Source: DATIYF01 sp035517775 | GTDB taxonomy: Bacteria; Acidobacteriota; Terriglobia; Terriglobales; Acidobacteriaceae | Direction of reading: 5' to 3' | Assembly (NCBI GenBank): GCA_035517775.1 | Contig: DATIYF010000120.1 | Span: 1 to 54,448, forward strand | DNA: 54,448 nucleotides | Shown: positions 1 to 8,118 of the stretch, in pieces | Layout of the letters: each line of letters opens with the position of its first letter | Numbering within the stretch: position 1 is the stretch's first letter | The notes under the pieces: model-generated | Seen by the model: the letters and a program-made list of their open reading frames with translations, nothing else | Databases searched by the model: none | What the model was told of the DNA's origin: nothing | Program-made: the position numbers and the translations under genes

Positions 1-847
1 CGGCGGGCTGCCCATTTCCGTCGCGGGTGGGCTGGGCGTAACGCAATTCGCGGCCGGTCACGGCCGCGGCGCGGGATACCAGGTACCAGGTCTGCCCGCC
101 TTCGCCCTCGCTGGTGCCGATGCTTTTGCCGGGAATCAGGATGGCATCGGCGGGCAGCACCCCGCCATGCTCCTGTAGGGCCTGCGCCTCGCTTGAATAG
201 GGGCCGCCAAGGGCCTGCCGAATCTCCAGCATGGCGGTGGATTGCATCACCTGCTTGACCCGGCCCGGGTCATCAATGCCCGGCAGTTGCACCAGAATCT
301 GGTAATCCCCCAGGCCGTACTCCTGAATCACCGGCTCGGTTACTCCCAGCTGGTCCACGCGGTTGCGGATGGTCTCAATGGCCTGCTGTACCGCCCGGTT
401 TTTCAGCTCGGTCAGCGACTGCGGCTTCATGGTAACGGTCCAGTTATTGTCGGCGCCGGAGGTAGCATCGTACTCGGGCAGCCGGTCGCTGATGAGGCTG
501 CGCACGTCGCCGCTCGATTCCGGGGGCACACCCTTGATGACAATTTTGTCGGGAGCGTGAACCGGATCGGGCTTGGTGATGTCGGAAAAGGCGATCTTCT
601 GTTTGTTCATCGCCTGCTTCAGGTTCTGCAGGGCGTTTTCCGAATCCACATTGACGGCGTCGTTCACCTGCACCTGCAGGATCAGGTGGGTGCCGCCTTT
701 GAGATCGAGCCCCAGGTTGATGCGGTTCTGAATCGCCGCCACCAGGCCCCGGCCCGACCAGCTCTGCGGGACGCCAAAGATGCCATAGACAAAGATCAAC
801 AGGATAGCCAGCGTGAGTATGAGTTTCCAGCCCAGATTCTTGTTCAT
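1..847 (-). CDS. secD: Protein translocase subunit SecD (partial, N-terminal part)
   Basis: SecD works with SecF, YajC and SecYEG to drive protein export across the inner membrane using the proton gradient. The reverse strand from the ATG at 847 gives about 282 residues and runs off the window edge. A membrane segment lies at about residues 5-22. It is followed by the SecD hallmark LGLDLKGG (about 45-52) and by RNRVDQLGVTEP (about 161-172), so the N-terminal helix and the start of the first periplasmic domain are present. It lies 42 bp downstream of yajC on the same strand, in the classic tgt-yajC-secD order; secF would be expected beyond the window. Nothing looks broken. Identification is firm; only the C-terminal part is missing. 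Confidence 0.96.
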   Translation of the reverse strand, partial: MNKNLGWKLILTLAILLIFVYGIFGVPQSWSGRGLVAAIQNRINLGLDLKGGTHLILQVQVNDAVNVDSENALQNLKQAMNKQKIAFSDITKPDPVHAPDKIVIKGVPPESSGDVRSLISDRLPEYDATSGADNNWTVTMKPQSLTELKNRAVQQAIETIRNRVDQLGVTEPVIQEYGLGDYQILVQLPGIDDPGRVKQVMQSTAMLEIRQALGGPYSSEAQALQEHGGVLPADAILIPGKSIGTSEGEGGQTWYLVSRAAAVTGRELRYAQPTRDGNGQPA

Positions 848-889
848 ATCTGACTACTCGAAATCACCCCGGTAGGAGCCGAACGGAGG

Positions 890-1201
890 CTACTTGGTTG
901 CCTCCTCGCCCGCCACCGAAACCACCGAGGCACGGCTGACCTCGAGGCGGAGGTTGTCGGGCGGAATGCGCAGATGCAGGTAATCATCTTTCAAGGCCAC
1001 GATGGTGCCGTGCAGGCCGCCGCTGGTGATGACCTTGTCTCCGGTCTTCAGCTCCCCCAGCATTTTCTGCCACTTCTTCTGCTTCCTCTGCTGCGGCAGG
1101 ATGAGCAGAAAGTAGAAGATAGCAAAGATGAAGATCAGGGGCGCCAGCCCCAGCAACCCGAAACCGCCGCCCTGCCACACTGCCAAAGCTTGCACGCTCA
1201 T
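890..1201 (-). CDS. yajC: Preprotein translocase subunit YajC
   Basis: A 103-residue single-pass membrane protein that accompanies SecDF. A hydrophobic helix covers about residues 15-36. It is followed by the basic QQRKQKKWQKML stretch and the family core LKTGDKVITSGGLHGTIVAL, typical of the small beta-rich YajC cytoplasmic domain. Length is normal for the family. It lies between tgt and secD on the same strand, with 173 bp to tgt upstream, so co-transcription is likely. YajC is an accessory subunit rather than essential in characterised bacteria. The assignment rests on both sequence and gene order. Confidence 0.95.
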   Translation of the reverse strand: MSVQALAVWQGGGFGLLGLAPLIFIFAIFYFLLILPQQRKQKKWQKMLGELKTGDKVITSGGLHGTIVALKDDYLHLRIPPDNLRLEVSRASVVSVAGEEATK

Positions 1202-1374
1202 GGAGACCTGGAAAGCCTTTTCCGCTCAAGAATAGCGGGCGCCGGAAGGCGCACTCGCCCTGCGCAATTCAGCTCGGAAGCTGGCGCGTATTCAGGCCGG
1301 ATGTTCCGTCAGTTTCAGGGACGAATCGGGGGCCGGCGAGTCCAGTCTTGCTGCGGCCACTCACCAGAAAGAAA

Positions 1375-2514
1375 CTAGCCCCTTTTCCCAAGTTCAATAG
1401 AATGACGCACCGCTCTCATGGTGTCAAGGTAGTAGGCCAGGTTGTGCAGGGTGTTCAGGACCTGGGCCAGGACCTCATTCGAGGCATAGAGATGCCGCAG
1501 ATAAGCACGCGAATAGCGGGCGCAGACCCGGCAGCGGCAGTTGGGATCCAGGGGGCCATGCTCTTCGGCATAGCGCGCCTGCTTGATGGAAATTTTGCCT
1601 TGGGAAGTGAAAAGCAGCCCATGGCGGGCGGCGCGCGTAGGCAGAACGCAATCCATCATGTCCACGCCCAGGCGGGCATACTCGGCGATCTCCTCCGGGG
1701 TGCCCACGCCCATCAGGTAGCGCGGCTGGCCGGGCGGAAGATGCTCGAGAGTGGCCTCCACAATTTCGCGGGTCAGCCGGCGCGGCTCGCCCACGCTAAG
1801 CCCGCCGATAGCATAGCCGGGGAAGCCCATCTCGAGGGTGCGCTCGGCCGATTCCCGGCGCAGGGCCGGGTCCATGCCGCCCTGGACAATACCGAACAGG
1901 GCCTGGGTCTCTCTCCCCTGTCCAATTGGCTGAGTGTCGAGTGCTGATTGCCGAGTGCTCGCCCATGGCACTTCCCGCTTATGCTCCTCGAAATACTTCT
2001 TGCAGCGCCCGGCCCAGCGCAGGGTCAGTTCCATCGAATCCCGCGCCCGCTGCGGCCCGGCGGGAAACTCGGTACACTCATCGAAGGCCATGATGATGTC
2101 GGCCCCCAGGCCGATCTGGGCTGCGGTTGCGCTCTCTGGGCTGAAGAAGTGGGCAGAGCCATCGAGATGCGAGCGGAAGGTCACGCCATCCTCGGTCACC
2201 TTGCGCAGCTGGTTGAGGCTGAAGACCTGGAAGCCGCCGGAATCGGTCAGAATGGGGCGCGGCCATGACATGAAGCCATGCAGGCCGCCGAGACGGCGAA
2301 TCGGCTCGACTCCGGGGCGCAGATAAAGATGATAAGTATTGCCCAGCAGAATCTGGACGCCCAATTCTTCCAATGAGTCCTGCGAAACCCCCTTCACCGA
2401 GGCCAGGGTGCCGACCGGCATAAATACTGGCGTTTCGATGACGCCATGCGGCGTGATCAGCCGCCCGGAGCGGCCATTCCCCTGCCGCGCATCAATCTGG
2501 AATTGGAGGGCCAC
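1375..2514 (-). CDS. tgt: Queuine tRNA-ribosyltransferase (tRNA-guanine transglycosylase)
   Basis: Exchanges guanine-34 for a 7-deazaguanine base (preQ1) in GUN-anticodon tRNAs, a step of queuosine synthesis. TDSGGFQVFS carries the catalytic aspartate. DMMDCVLPTR and the C-terminal zinc site CRCRVC followed by a His (RHL) are also present. I place the start at the GTG at 2514 (379 aa, family-like length). The frame stays open upstream to 2598, but that extension has no family similarity. One oddity: about 20 extra residues (around EVPWASTRQSALDTQPIG) sit just before the conserved QALFGIVQGG. They are encoded by a 7-bp-period repeat at 1928-1962. The insertion keeps the frame, so the enzyme may still be active. 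It is divergent from the FNT gene and upstream of yajC-secD. Confidence 0.95.
   Translation of the reverse strand: MALQFQIDARQGNGRSGRLITPHGVIETPVFMPVGTLASVKGVSQDSLEELGVQILLGNTYHLYLRPGVEPIRRLGGLHGFMSWPRPILTDSGGFQVFSLNQLRKVTEDGVTFRSHLDGSAHFFSPESATAAQIGLGADIIMAFDECTEFPAGPQRARDSMELTLRWAGRCKKYFEEHKREVPWASTRQSALDTQPIGQGRETQALFGIVQGGMDPALRRESAERTLEMGFPGYAIGGLSVGEPRRLTREIVEATLEHLPPGQPRYLMGVGTPEEIAEYARLGVDMMDCVLPTRAARHGLLFTSQGKISIKQARYAEEHGPLDPNCRCRVCARYSRAYLRHLYASNEVLAQVLNTLHNLAYYLDTMRAVRHSIELGKRG
1928..1962. repeat. Heptad-period repeat inside tgt
   Basis: Five consecutive degenerate 7-mers (ggctgag, tgtcgag, tgctgat, tgccgag, tgctcgc) lie within the tgt coding sequence. The same type of 7-bp-period array is seen in intergenic regions elsewhere in this window. 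Within the gene it encodes an extra loop that the usual Tgt sequence lacks. Confidence 0.7.
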
Positions 2515-2604
2515 CGCTGTGGATTGTAGCAATCGGCCGCCAGGGTCACGGCTTGGACAGGAGTCGCGGTCAACCATACCGGCCTGCGCGGCGTCCAAGC
2601 CCCG

Positions 2605-3405
2605 ATGCCAAAAGCCGCCTCACCGCCGAAGCCCGAGTTAGGCGCTGAAACCCGCCGCCTCACGGCGCCGGAGATTTTTCATAACGCAGTCGAAGGCGCG
2701 CGCGGTGAACTGGAGCGCGGCTCGCGCAACCTGGCTTTCTCCGGGCTGGCCGGCGGCCTGACGTTGGGTCTGAGCGGGCTGACCGTGGCCTGCATCCGCG
2801 CGCTGCTCGGCCGTGGCGGCTGGCAGGACCTGGTTTCTTATCTCGGCTATCCGATGGGCTTCATTGCCGTGATCATCGGACGCGCGCAACTTTTCACCGA
2901 GAACACCTTGTATCCGGTCATTCTGATCCTGGATGAGCGCCGGTACTTTGGGGCCACGGCAAGGCTATGGGGCATCGTGTTCGCTTCGAACATCGCCGGC
3001 GCGCTGTGCTTTGCGGTGCTGGCCGCGAAAACCGGGGCGCTGCTGCCACCGGTTGCCGCTCAGCTTGCCGGCATGGGCGCGGAGGCTGTTCATAACACCG
3101 GCAGTCACATCTTCTGGAGCGGCGTGATCGGCGGCTGGCTGATCGCACTGGTGGCCTGGGTGGTCACCGCCAGCCAGTGGACGATCGGGCAGCTGGCCAT
3201 GGTCTGGCTGCTGACCTTCGTGGTGGGAGTAGGCAAGTTCGCGCACTGCGTGGTCACCAGCGGCGAGATTCTTTGTGCCACCGTCACCGGGACCGTGCCC
3301 GCCGCCACTTACCTGCACTGGCTGCTGCTGGCAACGTTAGGCAACATTGTGGGCGGAGTGGTGATCGTGAGCATGCTCAATTACGGCCAGGTGCGCGCAA
3401 CCTAG
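2605..3405 (+). CDS. Formate/nitrite transporter (FNT) family channel, YfdC-like
   Basis: A 266-residue integral membrane protein with about six hydrophobic segments. FNT proteins form pentameric channels for small monovalent anions such as formate, nitrite or hydrosulfide. The family look is given by the N-terminal EIFHNAVEGARGELER, the first-helix glycine-rich segment, GYPMGFIAVIIGRAQLFTENT, the GKFAHCVVTSGEIL segment and the GNIVGG motif near the end. The GRAQLFTENT and FAHCVVTS wording resembles the YfdC subgroup, whose substrate is not settled. The ATG at 2605 is preceded by a weak ribosome site. It is divergent from tgt (90 bp between starts) and ends 2 bp before the convergent phosphodiesterase gene. 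The family call is firm; the substrate is unknown. Confidence 0.87.
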   Translation: MPKAASPPKPELGAETRRLTAPEIFHNAVEGARGELERGSRNLAFSGLAGGLTLGLSGLTVACIRALLGRGGWQDLVSYLGYPMGFIAVIIGRAQLFTENTLYPVILILDERRYFGATARLWGIVFASNIAGALCFAVLAAKTGALLPPVAAQLAGMGAEAVHNTGSHIFWSGVIGGWLIALVAWVVTASQWTIGQLAMVWLLTFVVGVGKFAHCVVTSGEILCATVTGTVPAATYLHWLLLATLGNIVGGVVIVSMLNYGQVRAT

Positions 3406-3407
3406 GC

Positions 3408-3872
3408 TCAGGCAAGGGTCACAATCTCACCCGATATCTTGCCATTTTCAACCACCAGGCGGCCGACACTCACCGGCAGGTCAAAGCGCCGCGGCCCGGC
3501 GCTGCCGGGGTTGAAGTACAACACCCCATTGAGGTCCTCTTGCTTGGGCACATGGCTGTGGCCGGAAACCACCGCGGCAAAGCGCGCCGCCGCGGGCTTG
3601 AGATCGAGGTCTTGCAGGTTGTGCAGAATGTAGATCGCGGTCTCGCCAATTTCGAGCGTGTTGGTGAGCGGCAGTTTGAGCGCCCATTTTCCCTGATCCA
3701 CGTTTCCCCGGACGGCCCGGACCGGGGCAATCTCTCCCAGCTTCTCCAGCACCGAGGGCTCGCCCGCATCGCCGGCATGGATGATGTACTCGGAGTGTTT
3801 GAGCGCGGCGACAGCCTCAGGGCGCAGCAGGCCGTGCGTATCGGAGATCACGCCGATGAGGACGCGAGACAT
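3408..3872 (-). CDS. YfcE/MJ0936-type metallophosphodiesterase
   Basis: A 154-residue calcineurin-like phosphoesterase with the full set of metal-binding motifs: GVISDTHG (about residues 7-14), HAGDAG (about 32-37), RGNVDQ (about 55-60), SGHSHVPK (about 103-110) and NPGSAGPRR. Small enzymes of this family hydrolyse phosphodiesters with two divalent metals; the natural substrate is generally unknown. It lies directly downstream of apt (20 bp) on the same strand and is convergent with the FNT gene, suggesting an acyP-apt-phosphoesterase transcription unit. Confidence 0.9.
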   Translation of the reverse strand: MSRVLIGVISDTHGLLRPEAVAALKHSEYIIHAGDAGEPSVLEKLGEIAPVRAVRGNVDQGKWALKLPLTNTLEIGETAIYILHNLQDLDLKPAAARFAAVVSGHSHVPKQEDLNGVLYFNPGSAGPRRFDLPVSVGRLVVENGKISGEIVTLA

Positions 3873-3892
3873 AGCGGACTACACCTCATGCG

Positions 3893-4435
3893 CTACTTGT
3901 CATAGTGCAGCAGCGAGAGTACGTCGTATCCCTTCAGCCGGTCGCGGCCCTTGAGGAAGTCGAGTTCGACCACGAAGGCGAGGCCGGCAATCTCGGCGCC
4001 GAGCGATGAGGCCAGCTTGGCCGTGGCTTCAGCCGTGCCGCCCGTGGCCAGCAAGTCATCCACAATGATGACATGCTGGCCCTTCTGCACCGCGTCTTTA
4101 TGAATTTCGAGGGCGTTGCTGCCGTATTCGAGTTCATATTCGGCACGAGCAACCGCCGCGGGAAGCTTGCCCGGCTTGCGCACCGGAACGAAGCCGGCGT
4201 TCAGGCGATAAGCCAGGGCGGGACCAAAGATAAAACCCCGGGCCTCGATGCCAAGCACCAGGTCCACACGCTTGGGCAAATAGTATTCGGAGAGCTGGTC
4301 GATCAGCGTGGCAAAGCCCAGCTTATCTTTGAGCAGGGTGGTGATGTCGTAAAACAGAATTCCTTTCTTGGGAAAATCGGGGACTTCGCGGATCAACTGC
4401 TTCAGTTGGTCGGAGTTCATGCCCGACTTGGACAT
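3893..4435 (-). CDS. apt: Adenine phosphoribosyltransferase
   Basis: Salvages adenine to AMP using PRPP. The 180 residues match the family length. IREVPDFPKKGILFYDITTLL lies near the N terminus. LGIEARGFIFGPALA and the PRPP-binding loop VDDLLATGGTA (about residues 125-135) follow. The start ATG at 4435 abuts the acylphosphatase stop (4436), indicating a common transcript with no spacer. No unusual features. Confidence 0.96.
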   Translation of the reverse strand: MSKSGMNSDQLKQLIREVPDFPKKGILFYDITTLLKDKLGFATLIDQLSEYYLPKRVDLVLGIEARGFIFGPALAYRLNAGFVPVRKPGKLPAAVARAEYELEYGSNALEIHKDAVQKGQHVIIVDDLLATGGTAEATAKLASSLGAEIAGLAFVVELDFLKGRDRLKGYDVLSLLHYDK

Positions 4436-4735
4436 TTACCAGGCTCCTTCAATGCGGAATGTGCCCAGACCGGCGGCCGGCTTGGCCTCGAGCTCTTCGA
4501 CGTCATCTACGCGCGCGGCGCGGGGCCCTTGCTGCAGGCGGGAACGCAGGCCGGAAAGCTGATGGCGCGAGCCCATGGCCAGAACTTCAACGCTGCCATC
4601 GGAATTGTTGCGCACCCAGCCGGCAATGCCGAGCAGGTGCGCCTCACGCTCCACAAACCAGCGGAAGCCGACGCCCTGCACCCGCCCCCGCACGATGAAG
4701 CGGCGGGCCTCAACGGAATTTTCAGCAGCGCTCAT
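4436..4735 (-). CDS. acyP: Acylphosphatase
   Basis: Hydrolyses acyl phosphates; the cellular role in bacteria is unclear. The family signature is complete: RRFIVRGRVQGVGFRWFVEREA, with the catalytic Arg of GVGFR, then GIAGWVRNNSDGSVEVLAMG with the catalytic Asn. The C terminus, GLGTFRIEGAW, is slightly different from the usual F-x-I-x-R/Y ending. I chose the ATG at 4735 (99 aa). The frame also has an ATG at 4744, but that codon lies inside the neighbouring heptamer repeat. The gene is immediately upstream of apt. Confidence 0.92.
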   Translation of the reverse strand: MSAAENSVEARRFIVRGRVQGVGFRWFVEREAHLLGIAGWVRNNSDGSVEVLAMGSRHQLSGLRSRLQQGPRAARVDDVEELEAKPAAGLGTFRIEGAW

Positions 4736-4740
4736 CAGGA

Positions 4741-4818
4741 GCATTCAGCATTCAGCATTCAGTCAGAATAGGACGAGGGAACACAACACCTTCTGGCTGA
4801 GTGCTGACTGCTGAATGC
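4741..4818. repeat. Inverted pair of heptamer arrays
   Basis: A left array of gcattca units (4741-4768) and a right array ggctgag-tgctgac-tgctgaa-tgc (4795-4818) are approximate reverse complements (about 21 of 24 positions), separated by 26 bp. They could form a long hairpin between efp and the acylphosphatase gene. Confidence 0.75.
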
Positions 4819-4832
4819 CGGCGGCTCGCTTG

Positions 4833-5393
4833 CTACGCTCTCGACAGATACACTCCCTCGGCGGTATCGACGCGAATCTTTTCGCCTTCGTTGATGAACG
4901 GCGGCACCTGCACCACCAGACCGGTTTCGGTTTTCGCGGGCTTGGTCACGCTGGAGGCGGTCGCGCTCTTCAGCCCCGGCTCGGTCTCGACTACCGTCAA
5001 GTCCACAGTCTGCGGCAGCTCAACCCCCACGGCCTTGCCATCGAAGAATTCCACTTTAATTTGAAGATTGGAAATCAGATAGTCCACGGCATCACCGAGC
5101 GTGTCTTTGTTCAGCGGAATCTGCTCGAAATTCTCCGTGTTCATGAAGTAGTAAGCATCGCCGTCGTTGTAGAGGTACTCCATGTCAATTTCATCCACGG
5201 TGATCTTTTCGATCGGATCGGGCGAGCGGAAGCGGTGCTCGAACATGGCGCCGGTGCGCAGATTGCGCAGCTTGGCTTGAATGAAAGCGCGCAGATTGCC
5301 GGGCGTGCGGTGCTCGACGCTGAAGACGGAATGCAGATCATTATTGTGCTTGATGATCATGCCGGGGCGAAGCTGGGTGGCAGGAATAGCCAT
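4833..5393 (-). CDS. efp: Translation elongation factor P
   Basis: EF-P binds stalled ribosomes between the P and E sites and helps them through polyproline stretches. The start is the ATG at 5393 (186 aa, the standard length), with an AAGGAG ribosome site 8 bp upstream. The frame is open further upstream to 5447, but that part is not EF-P-like. The three beta-barrel domains are recognisable from QLRPGMIIKHNNDL, QAKLRNLRTGAMFEHRFRS and the C-terminal VQVPPFINEGEKIRVDTAEG. Oddity: at the tip of the loop, where E. coli has KPGK with the modified Lys34, this protein reads TPGN (Asn33). That suggests it is not lysylated in the E. coli way. Confidence 0.95.
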   Translation of the reverse strand: MAIPATQLRPGMIIKHNNDLHSVFSVEHRTPGNLRAFIQAKLRNLRTGAMFEHRFRSPDPIEKITVDEIDMEYLYNDGDAYYFMNTENFEQIPLNKDTLGDAVDYLISNLQIKVEFFDGKAVGVELPQTVDLTVVETEPGLKSATASSVTKPAKTETGLVVQVPPFINEGEKIRVDTAEGVYLSRA

Positions 5394-5447
5394 TGCTGAG
5401 TCAATCTCCTTGGTTGCGGCTAGTGGGCCGGGCGGAAGGCGGGACAA

Positions 5448-5731
5448 GCCACATTTTCCGCCGGGCGAGGATTCTACTGAGCGATTTTATACGCAGTTGA
5501 TGCGATTGGGAAATAGCGCCGCAGCCACCGTGCGCCTTTCGGCGGACTTCTGATGCGCCAAGTCGCCGCGCTGGGCCTGGACCGAACGGGGAAACCGGTA
5601 GGACACTTCTAAGGTACTTCCGTACCTCTCACTGGAATTTTCCGCCGCAGAAAGACAGCTAAAATAGTGCTTGCGGAATCCAAGATTGTGCGCAGCCGAA
5701 TTGTGCAAACAAACAGCGGAAAGGACTTTAT
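5448..5731. other. Intergenic region between efp and the YtxH gene
   Basis: This 284-bp gap separates the divergent efp and YtxH genes and must hold both promoters. I see no small gene and no strong repeat. No convincing -35/-10 pair could be picked by eye. Confidence 0.5.
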
Positions 5732-6040
5732 ATGCGACTAGGAAAATACCAGATTTCTGAGCAGGAGAGCCAGATCGGCACCGCAGTCACATTTTTGCTG
5801 ATCGGACTGGGCGCGGGCGCTTTAGCCGGACTGTTGTTTGCCCCCAAGAGCGGGCGGCAACTGCGGCGCGACCTGCGGCGCAAGTACGAAGATGCCCGCG
5901 AAGCCATGGAAGAATTTGCCGATGAGGCACGCGGCCGGGTGGAAGAGGCGGTGGAGCGCGGCTCCGAGTGGGTGGAGGAGTTGGAAGAAACCGCGCGGAA
6001 AAAGACCGCCCCCATCAGCCGGGCGATGCGGCGGGGATAA
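5732..6040 (+). CDS. YtxH domain-containing protein
   Basis: A 102-residue protein with one N-terminal membrane helix (about residues 17-35, FLLIGLGAGALAGLLFAPKSG). A long charged, probably alpha-helical tail follows, containing RRDLRRKYEDAREAMEEFADEARGR-type heptads. The helix ending in LLFAPKSGRQLR is diagnostic of the YtxH family (general-stress protein relatives). Molecular function is unknown; such proteins are small membrane-anchored coiled coils. It is a single gene on the plus strand, convergent with the AMIN-domain gene. Confidence 0.85.
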   Translation: MRLGKYQISEQESQIGTAVTFLLIGLGAGALAGLLFAPKSGRQLRRDLRRKYEDAREAMEEFADEARGRVEEAVERGSEWVEELEETARKKTAPISRAMRRG

Positions 6041-6138
6041 GAGGCAGTCTTTCTCTGCGCGCTCCGCGAATCCTCTGCGAGCTTTGCGGTTAGGTGTCGT
6101 AGGGGGCAAAGCGGAACAACGCCGGGGCATCCCGCACC

Positions 6139-7578
6139 CTAACGAAACATTCCCGCGAAAAAGTTCTTGATGGCTCCGAAGAAACCGCGATGCGTGGCGC
6201 GCGCCTGCTGGGCCGGGACGGCCGGCAAAACCGCCGGCGGCGGCTGCACCTGAACCTCAAGCGGCGCTGTCTGCGTATTGGCGGCCGGGGGTAGAGCCGC
6301 CACATCCGCCGGCGCGGGGCCGGGCGCAGGCTTGGGATCCTTCGCGTTGAAGACGAAGGGCGCATCCACCTGCACGTGAATATCGTTGGCCCGCGAAGGC
6401 GGCAGCTTCGCAGTCTCAGGAGAGTTGACGGCAACCTCCGCCTGGCCAGGCAGGGCGGCGGGTTGGGTTGCCGGCGGAGCAGGCGCCTCTGTACTCTCCC
6501 CTGAAAGGACGGGTGGGATGCTCTGCGGTACGGGTGCTGCCGAAGTTCTCAGCACCGGCACCCGCGACGCAGGGCAGCCGCAATCCGCAGGCACGGTCGA
6601 AGAAATCTGCTTCAGCGTGCCGCGCTCGAACATCACCTGCTGCTCCGGCTTCACCTGGTACATTCCGCTTCCCATCAGCTCAGAAACAATCACCGAAGCG
6701 GTATTGCCCGGCAGCGAGCGCACGCAGGTGTTGCCGCGCGAGTCGGCGCTCACTGCGTAATGAAACTCGCCCGGCCCGGCCATCAGGATGCGGAAATCCG
6801 GCGTGATGATGGAATTGGCCGAGGTATCCAGGGTGTAGTGGGTCTCCACCGCGCCGGTGCTCATGCCCAGCATAAGCTCGCGCCCATCCTGCGAAGAGGT
6901 CACCGAGACGGTGGTTCCCGGGCAGACGCGCACTTCGCCGCCACGTTCCAGGCGCAGCACGGCCGTATCGGAGCCGGCGGTCACCGAGGCCCCGGGCGCC
7001 AGGCGATCCTGTGTCATCACCTGTTCGCCGGCGCCGCTGGTGGGCACGAGTGTTGGCGCGGCCGGTGGGTTCGCCGAGGCTACGGCCGCGCTGCTTCCCG
7101 GCGGATACAGCCGCACCATCAGCCGGTTGCCGGCAGCATCCCAGCTATAGCGGCAGGCTTTGGCCAGATCGAGCACAATCCGTACCGTGGAAGGTTCGGT
7201 CTGGTACTGGTCCACGCGCACCGAGCGCACCTGTTCGCTGCGAAACGCGATCCGCTGGTGCCCGGCAATTAAAGACTTGGGCAAATCAATCACCAGCCGG
7301 CGGGGCTCATCCAGCTGGGTGATGACCGGAACCATAGGGCGGGTCGTGATGATTTCAACCGCCGGCCCATCGGGGCCGGGCACCATGCGAATGGAGCGCA
7401 CCAGAGCCGGGGGCGCCTGCGCCTCACTGAGGGGTGGAAACGAGGCGGCGCTCTGGGCCCATACGCTCCCCGCCAGAAAGACGGCGGTGAGAGCTAACTC
7501 GTAAAGTCTGCGACTGGCTGGAACCAAGGATGCTTCCCGGGGCGCGGGCGGCGGCCCCTGACCCCAAAACCATACCAC
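6139..7578 (-). CDS. AMIN and FecR-like domain exported protein
   Basis: About 479 residues. After an N-terminal hydrophobic stretch ending SVWAQ (probable signal peptide), residues about 60-165 form an AMIN-like domain (IRMVPGPDGPAVEIITTRPM, LVIDLPKS, VRIVLDLAK). AMIN domains localise proteins to the cell envelope and are found in amidases and pilus secretins. Residues about 190-330 resemble a FecR fold (TAVLRLERGGEVRVCPGT). The rest is proline/alanine-rich, ending in GFFGAIKNFFAGMFR, which may be an amphipathic tail. The ATG at 7578 is the only upstream ATG; a TTG further in would still leave the signal peptide. It follows the PilZ gene by 78 bp on the same strand. Role unknown. Confidence 0.75.
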   Translation of the reverse strand: MVWFWGQGPPPAPREASLVPASRRLYELALTAVFLAGSVWAQSAASFPPLSEAQAPPALVRSIRMVPGPDGPAVEIITTRPMVPVITQLDEPRRLVIDLPKSLIAGHQRIAFRSEQVRSVRVDQYQTEPSTVRIVLDLAKACRYSWDAAGNRLMVRLYPPGSSAAVASANPPAAPTLVPTSGAGEQVMTQDRLAPGASVTAGSDTAVLRLERGGEVRVCPGTTVSVTSSQDGRELMLGMSTGAVETHYTLDTSANSIITPDFRILMAGPGEFHYAVSADSRGNTCVRSLPGNTASVIVSELMGSGMYQVKPEQQVMFERGTLKQISSTVPADCGCPASRVPVLRTSAAPVPQSIPPVLSGESTEAPAPPATQPAALPGQAEVAVNSPETAKLPPSRANDIHVQVDAPFVFNAKDPKPAPGPAPADVAALPPAANTQTAPLEVQVQPPPAVLPAVPAQQARATHRGFFGAIKNFFAGMFR

Positions 7579-7656
7579 CGCCCCGCGCCGGAAAAAAGCG
7601 CAATGGCCCCTTTGGATTGGCCAATTCGGCGGAAAACCCCGGAAAACGGGCCCTGT

Positions 7657-7986
7657 TTAGGTTTGGGAGAGGAACTCGTACTCGTCAATAACCGCGGCCA
7701 CGGCAACCTTGCCCTGAGGGCTCGATTCATCCACCCGCACCACGCGGCCTTTGCAGCGGACCTGGATGGTTTCGGTAAGAGTAATCTCAGGAGGCAGGGT
7801 CAGGGTGAATTCGATGGAGGCCCCCTGCCGGACCGAGGAATCCATGTAAAAGCAGATGCCACGGGCACTTACGTCGCGGGTCTGGGCGCCCTTATCGGCC
7901 GCGCCGTTCTCAGAATAATTGACGGAAACCGGCAACCGCAGCGCAAATCGCCGTGTAGCCCGCTTTTCGGGCTCGGCTTCGGCCAT
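7657..7986 (-). CDS. PilZ domain protein
   Basis: A 109-residue single-domain protein. The c-di-GMP-binding signature is visible as RRFALRLPVSV (RxxxR-like, residues about 12-16) and a D-x-S-x-x-G motif in TRDVSARGICFY (about 37-48). A beta-barrel tail VRCKGRVVRVDE follows. Such proteins act as cyclic-di-GMP receptors that change partner activity. The downstream AMIN/FecR gene is on the same strand, so the two may act together at the envelope. Confidence 0.85.
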   Translation of the reverse strand: MAEAEPEKRATRRFALRLPVSVNYSENGAADKGAQTRDVSARGICFYMDSSVRQGASIEFTLTLPPEITLTETIQVRCKGRVVRVDESSPQGKVAVAAVIDEYEFLSQT

Positions 7987-8118
7987 AGGTCCTCCGTGAC
8001 CCCAGAAGCATGGCGGCTTTAGCGGGCCATGTCAAGGGGGTAGTTTGATGTAGGCCGGCGACGGGGGGTGGTGCGTGCGGCACCGCTTTGCAGGGCCGCC
8101 TGCAGGCTGCAAAGCACC

